From: an uncultured Dialister sp.
Lineage (GTDB): Bacteria; Bacillota; Negativicutes; Veillonellales; Dialisteraceae
Length of the DNA stretch: 5,841 nucleotides
NCBI GenBank assembly: GCA_934193095.1
Contig: CAKPUX010000082.1
Coordinates: 1-5,841, forward strand
Direction: 5' to 3'
Shown: piece by piece, positions 5,406 through 5,841 of the stretch
Layout of the letters: every line of letters starts with the position of its first letter
Numbering within the stretch: the first letter of the stretch is position 1
The notes under the pieces: generated by a model
Seen by the model: only the letters and a program-made list of their open reading frames with translations
What the model was told of the DNA's origin: nothing
Database searches by the model: none
Program-made: the position numbers and the translations under genes

Positions 5406-5452
5406 AAAATTCCTATCATATATTTTTAATTTACTTACATAAATGCTATGCT
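5406..5452 (+). promoter_or_regulatory. Candidate promoter of the 67-residue ORF with a shared upstream element
   Basis: The 27-bp element 5406-5432 matches 4692-4718 at 25 positions and overlaps TTTTAA (5424-5429). At 17 bp follows TATGCT (5447-5452), preceded by TG at 5444-5445 as in an extended -10. The similarity stops after the element, so it is not simply a duplicated gene start. The leader would be about 40 bases. Confidence 0.5.
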
Positions 5453-5497
5453 TTCCCTGTCAGTTGTTCTTGCTGTTTTTTCAGAAAGGAGGTTCAC

Positions 5498-5701
5498 GTG
5501 ACAGAACAAAAAGGGAACACCGGATTGGACCTATTGCCACTCATGAAGGAATGGGATAAAAATTACTATTTCCGCTTCATAGAGACAGATCAATCAAACT
5601 TCGGACTCATCAGTACCTATGGTCACTATGAAGATTGGCAGCCGGTCAGCATCGTGTATCCCGAAAAAGAATCCCGCTTCATAAAAAAGGGGAAAACGTA
5701 A
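5498..5701 (+). CDS. Small protein of unknown function (67 residues), GTG start
   Basis: An unrecognised, hydrophilic protein rich in aromatic residues (KNYYFRF at 21-27, and GHYEDW in the middle) with a basic C-terminus (FIKKGKT). No membrane span or signal peptide is seen. GTG 5498 is chosen because AAAGGAGG (5485-5492) lies five bases upstream; the first in-frame ATG, 15 codons on, has no such site. The spread of aromatic and charged residues suggests a small beta-rich fold, a guess only. The stop TAA overlaps an ATG (TAATG at 5699-5703) that opens a 16-codon frame. The next real gene begins about 95 bases later with no clear terminator between, so read-through into it is possible. Confidence 0.65.
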   Translation: MTEQKGNTGLDLLPLMKEWDKNYYFRFIETDQSNFGLISTYGHYEDWQPVSIVYPEKESRFIKKGKT

Positions 5702-5795
5702 TGAGAATTTTGAAGAGCAACTCTCCACATATATTTCTTAGAAGGATATAGATTCCTTCCTTAGATTCACACCCATAGGAGGATGTAAGAACGTT

Positions 5796-5841
5796 ATGGA
5801 TTTCTTAATCGCGATGGATCCAGCAGTGAAATGTCTGCTGC
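5796..5841 (+). CDS. Start of a membrane protein, possibly a ZIP-type metal transporter (partial)
   Basis: Only 15 codons are present before the window ends, reading MDFLIAMDPAVKCLL. ZIP-family metal transporters of Firmicutes often begin with a short stretch of this kind (a 'P-V-x-x-LL' entry into the first membrane helix), which is the only basis for the suggestion. AGGAGG (5777-5782) lies 13 bases before ATG 5796, rather far. The ATG directly after it (5783) is followed at once by TAA and cannot be the start. The identity is tentative. Confidence 0.4.
   Translation, partial: MDFLIAMDPAVKCLL

Overview
The window reads as a chromosomal stretch from a Firmicute. AGGAGG-type ribosome sites precede almost every gene, sigma-A-like promoters are visible, and intrinsic terminators are compact with perfect stems. 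Gene style (a cysteine-bearing PyrE C-terminus, a MatC-like permease, a stand-alone LysR regulator) would suit a Negativicute such as a Veillonella/Dialister relative. That placement is an inference from recognition only; no marker gene proves it.

Layout. (1) Bases 2-118 hold the 3' end of a probable pyrE, closed by a strong terminator. (2) Bases 420-2163 form a two-gene operon: a 416-residue carboxylate-type permease of the MatC/ion-transporter kind and a 157-residue single-span membrane protein, closed by a terminator with a 13-bp stem. (3) Bases 2280-3452 hold two small convergent genes (103 and 98 residues) that are clear paralogs of each other. Each has its own terminator. Each is driven by a promoter that shares an ungapped block pattern with the other over 58 bp. 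(4) Bases 3497-3586 are an array of degenerate 7-bp repeats that runs into the stop codon of (5) a LysR-family regulator on the minus strand (3575-4486). (6) An intergenic region of about 330 bp separates LysR from a divergent 62-residue ORF (4814-5002). It carries two copies of a 22-bp repeat and candidate promoters for both directions. (7) After a terminator at 5126-5157 and about 250 bp without a convincing gene, a 67-residue ORF with a GTG start (5498-5701) follows. Its upstream region shares a 27-bp element with that of the 62-residue ORF. (8) The window ends in the first 15 codons of a gene that may encode a ZIP-type metal transporter.

How it fits together. No known pathway is visible across the window. 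The permease and its small partner are probably co-transcribed. The four small orphan genes fall into two pairs by promoter: the two paralogs share one promoter type, and the 62- and 67-residue ORFs share another upstream element. This suggests two small regulons of uncharacterised proteins within one locus, and it is the most interesting aspect of the window. Whether the LysR protein controls any of them cannot be decided from the sequence.
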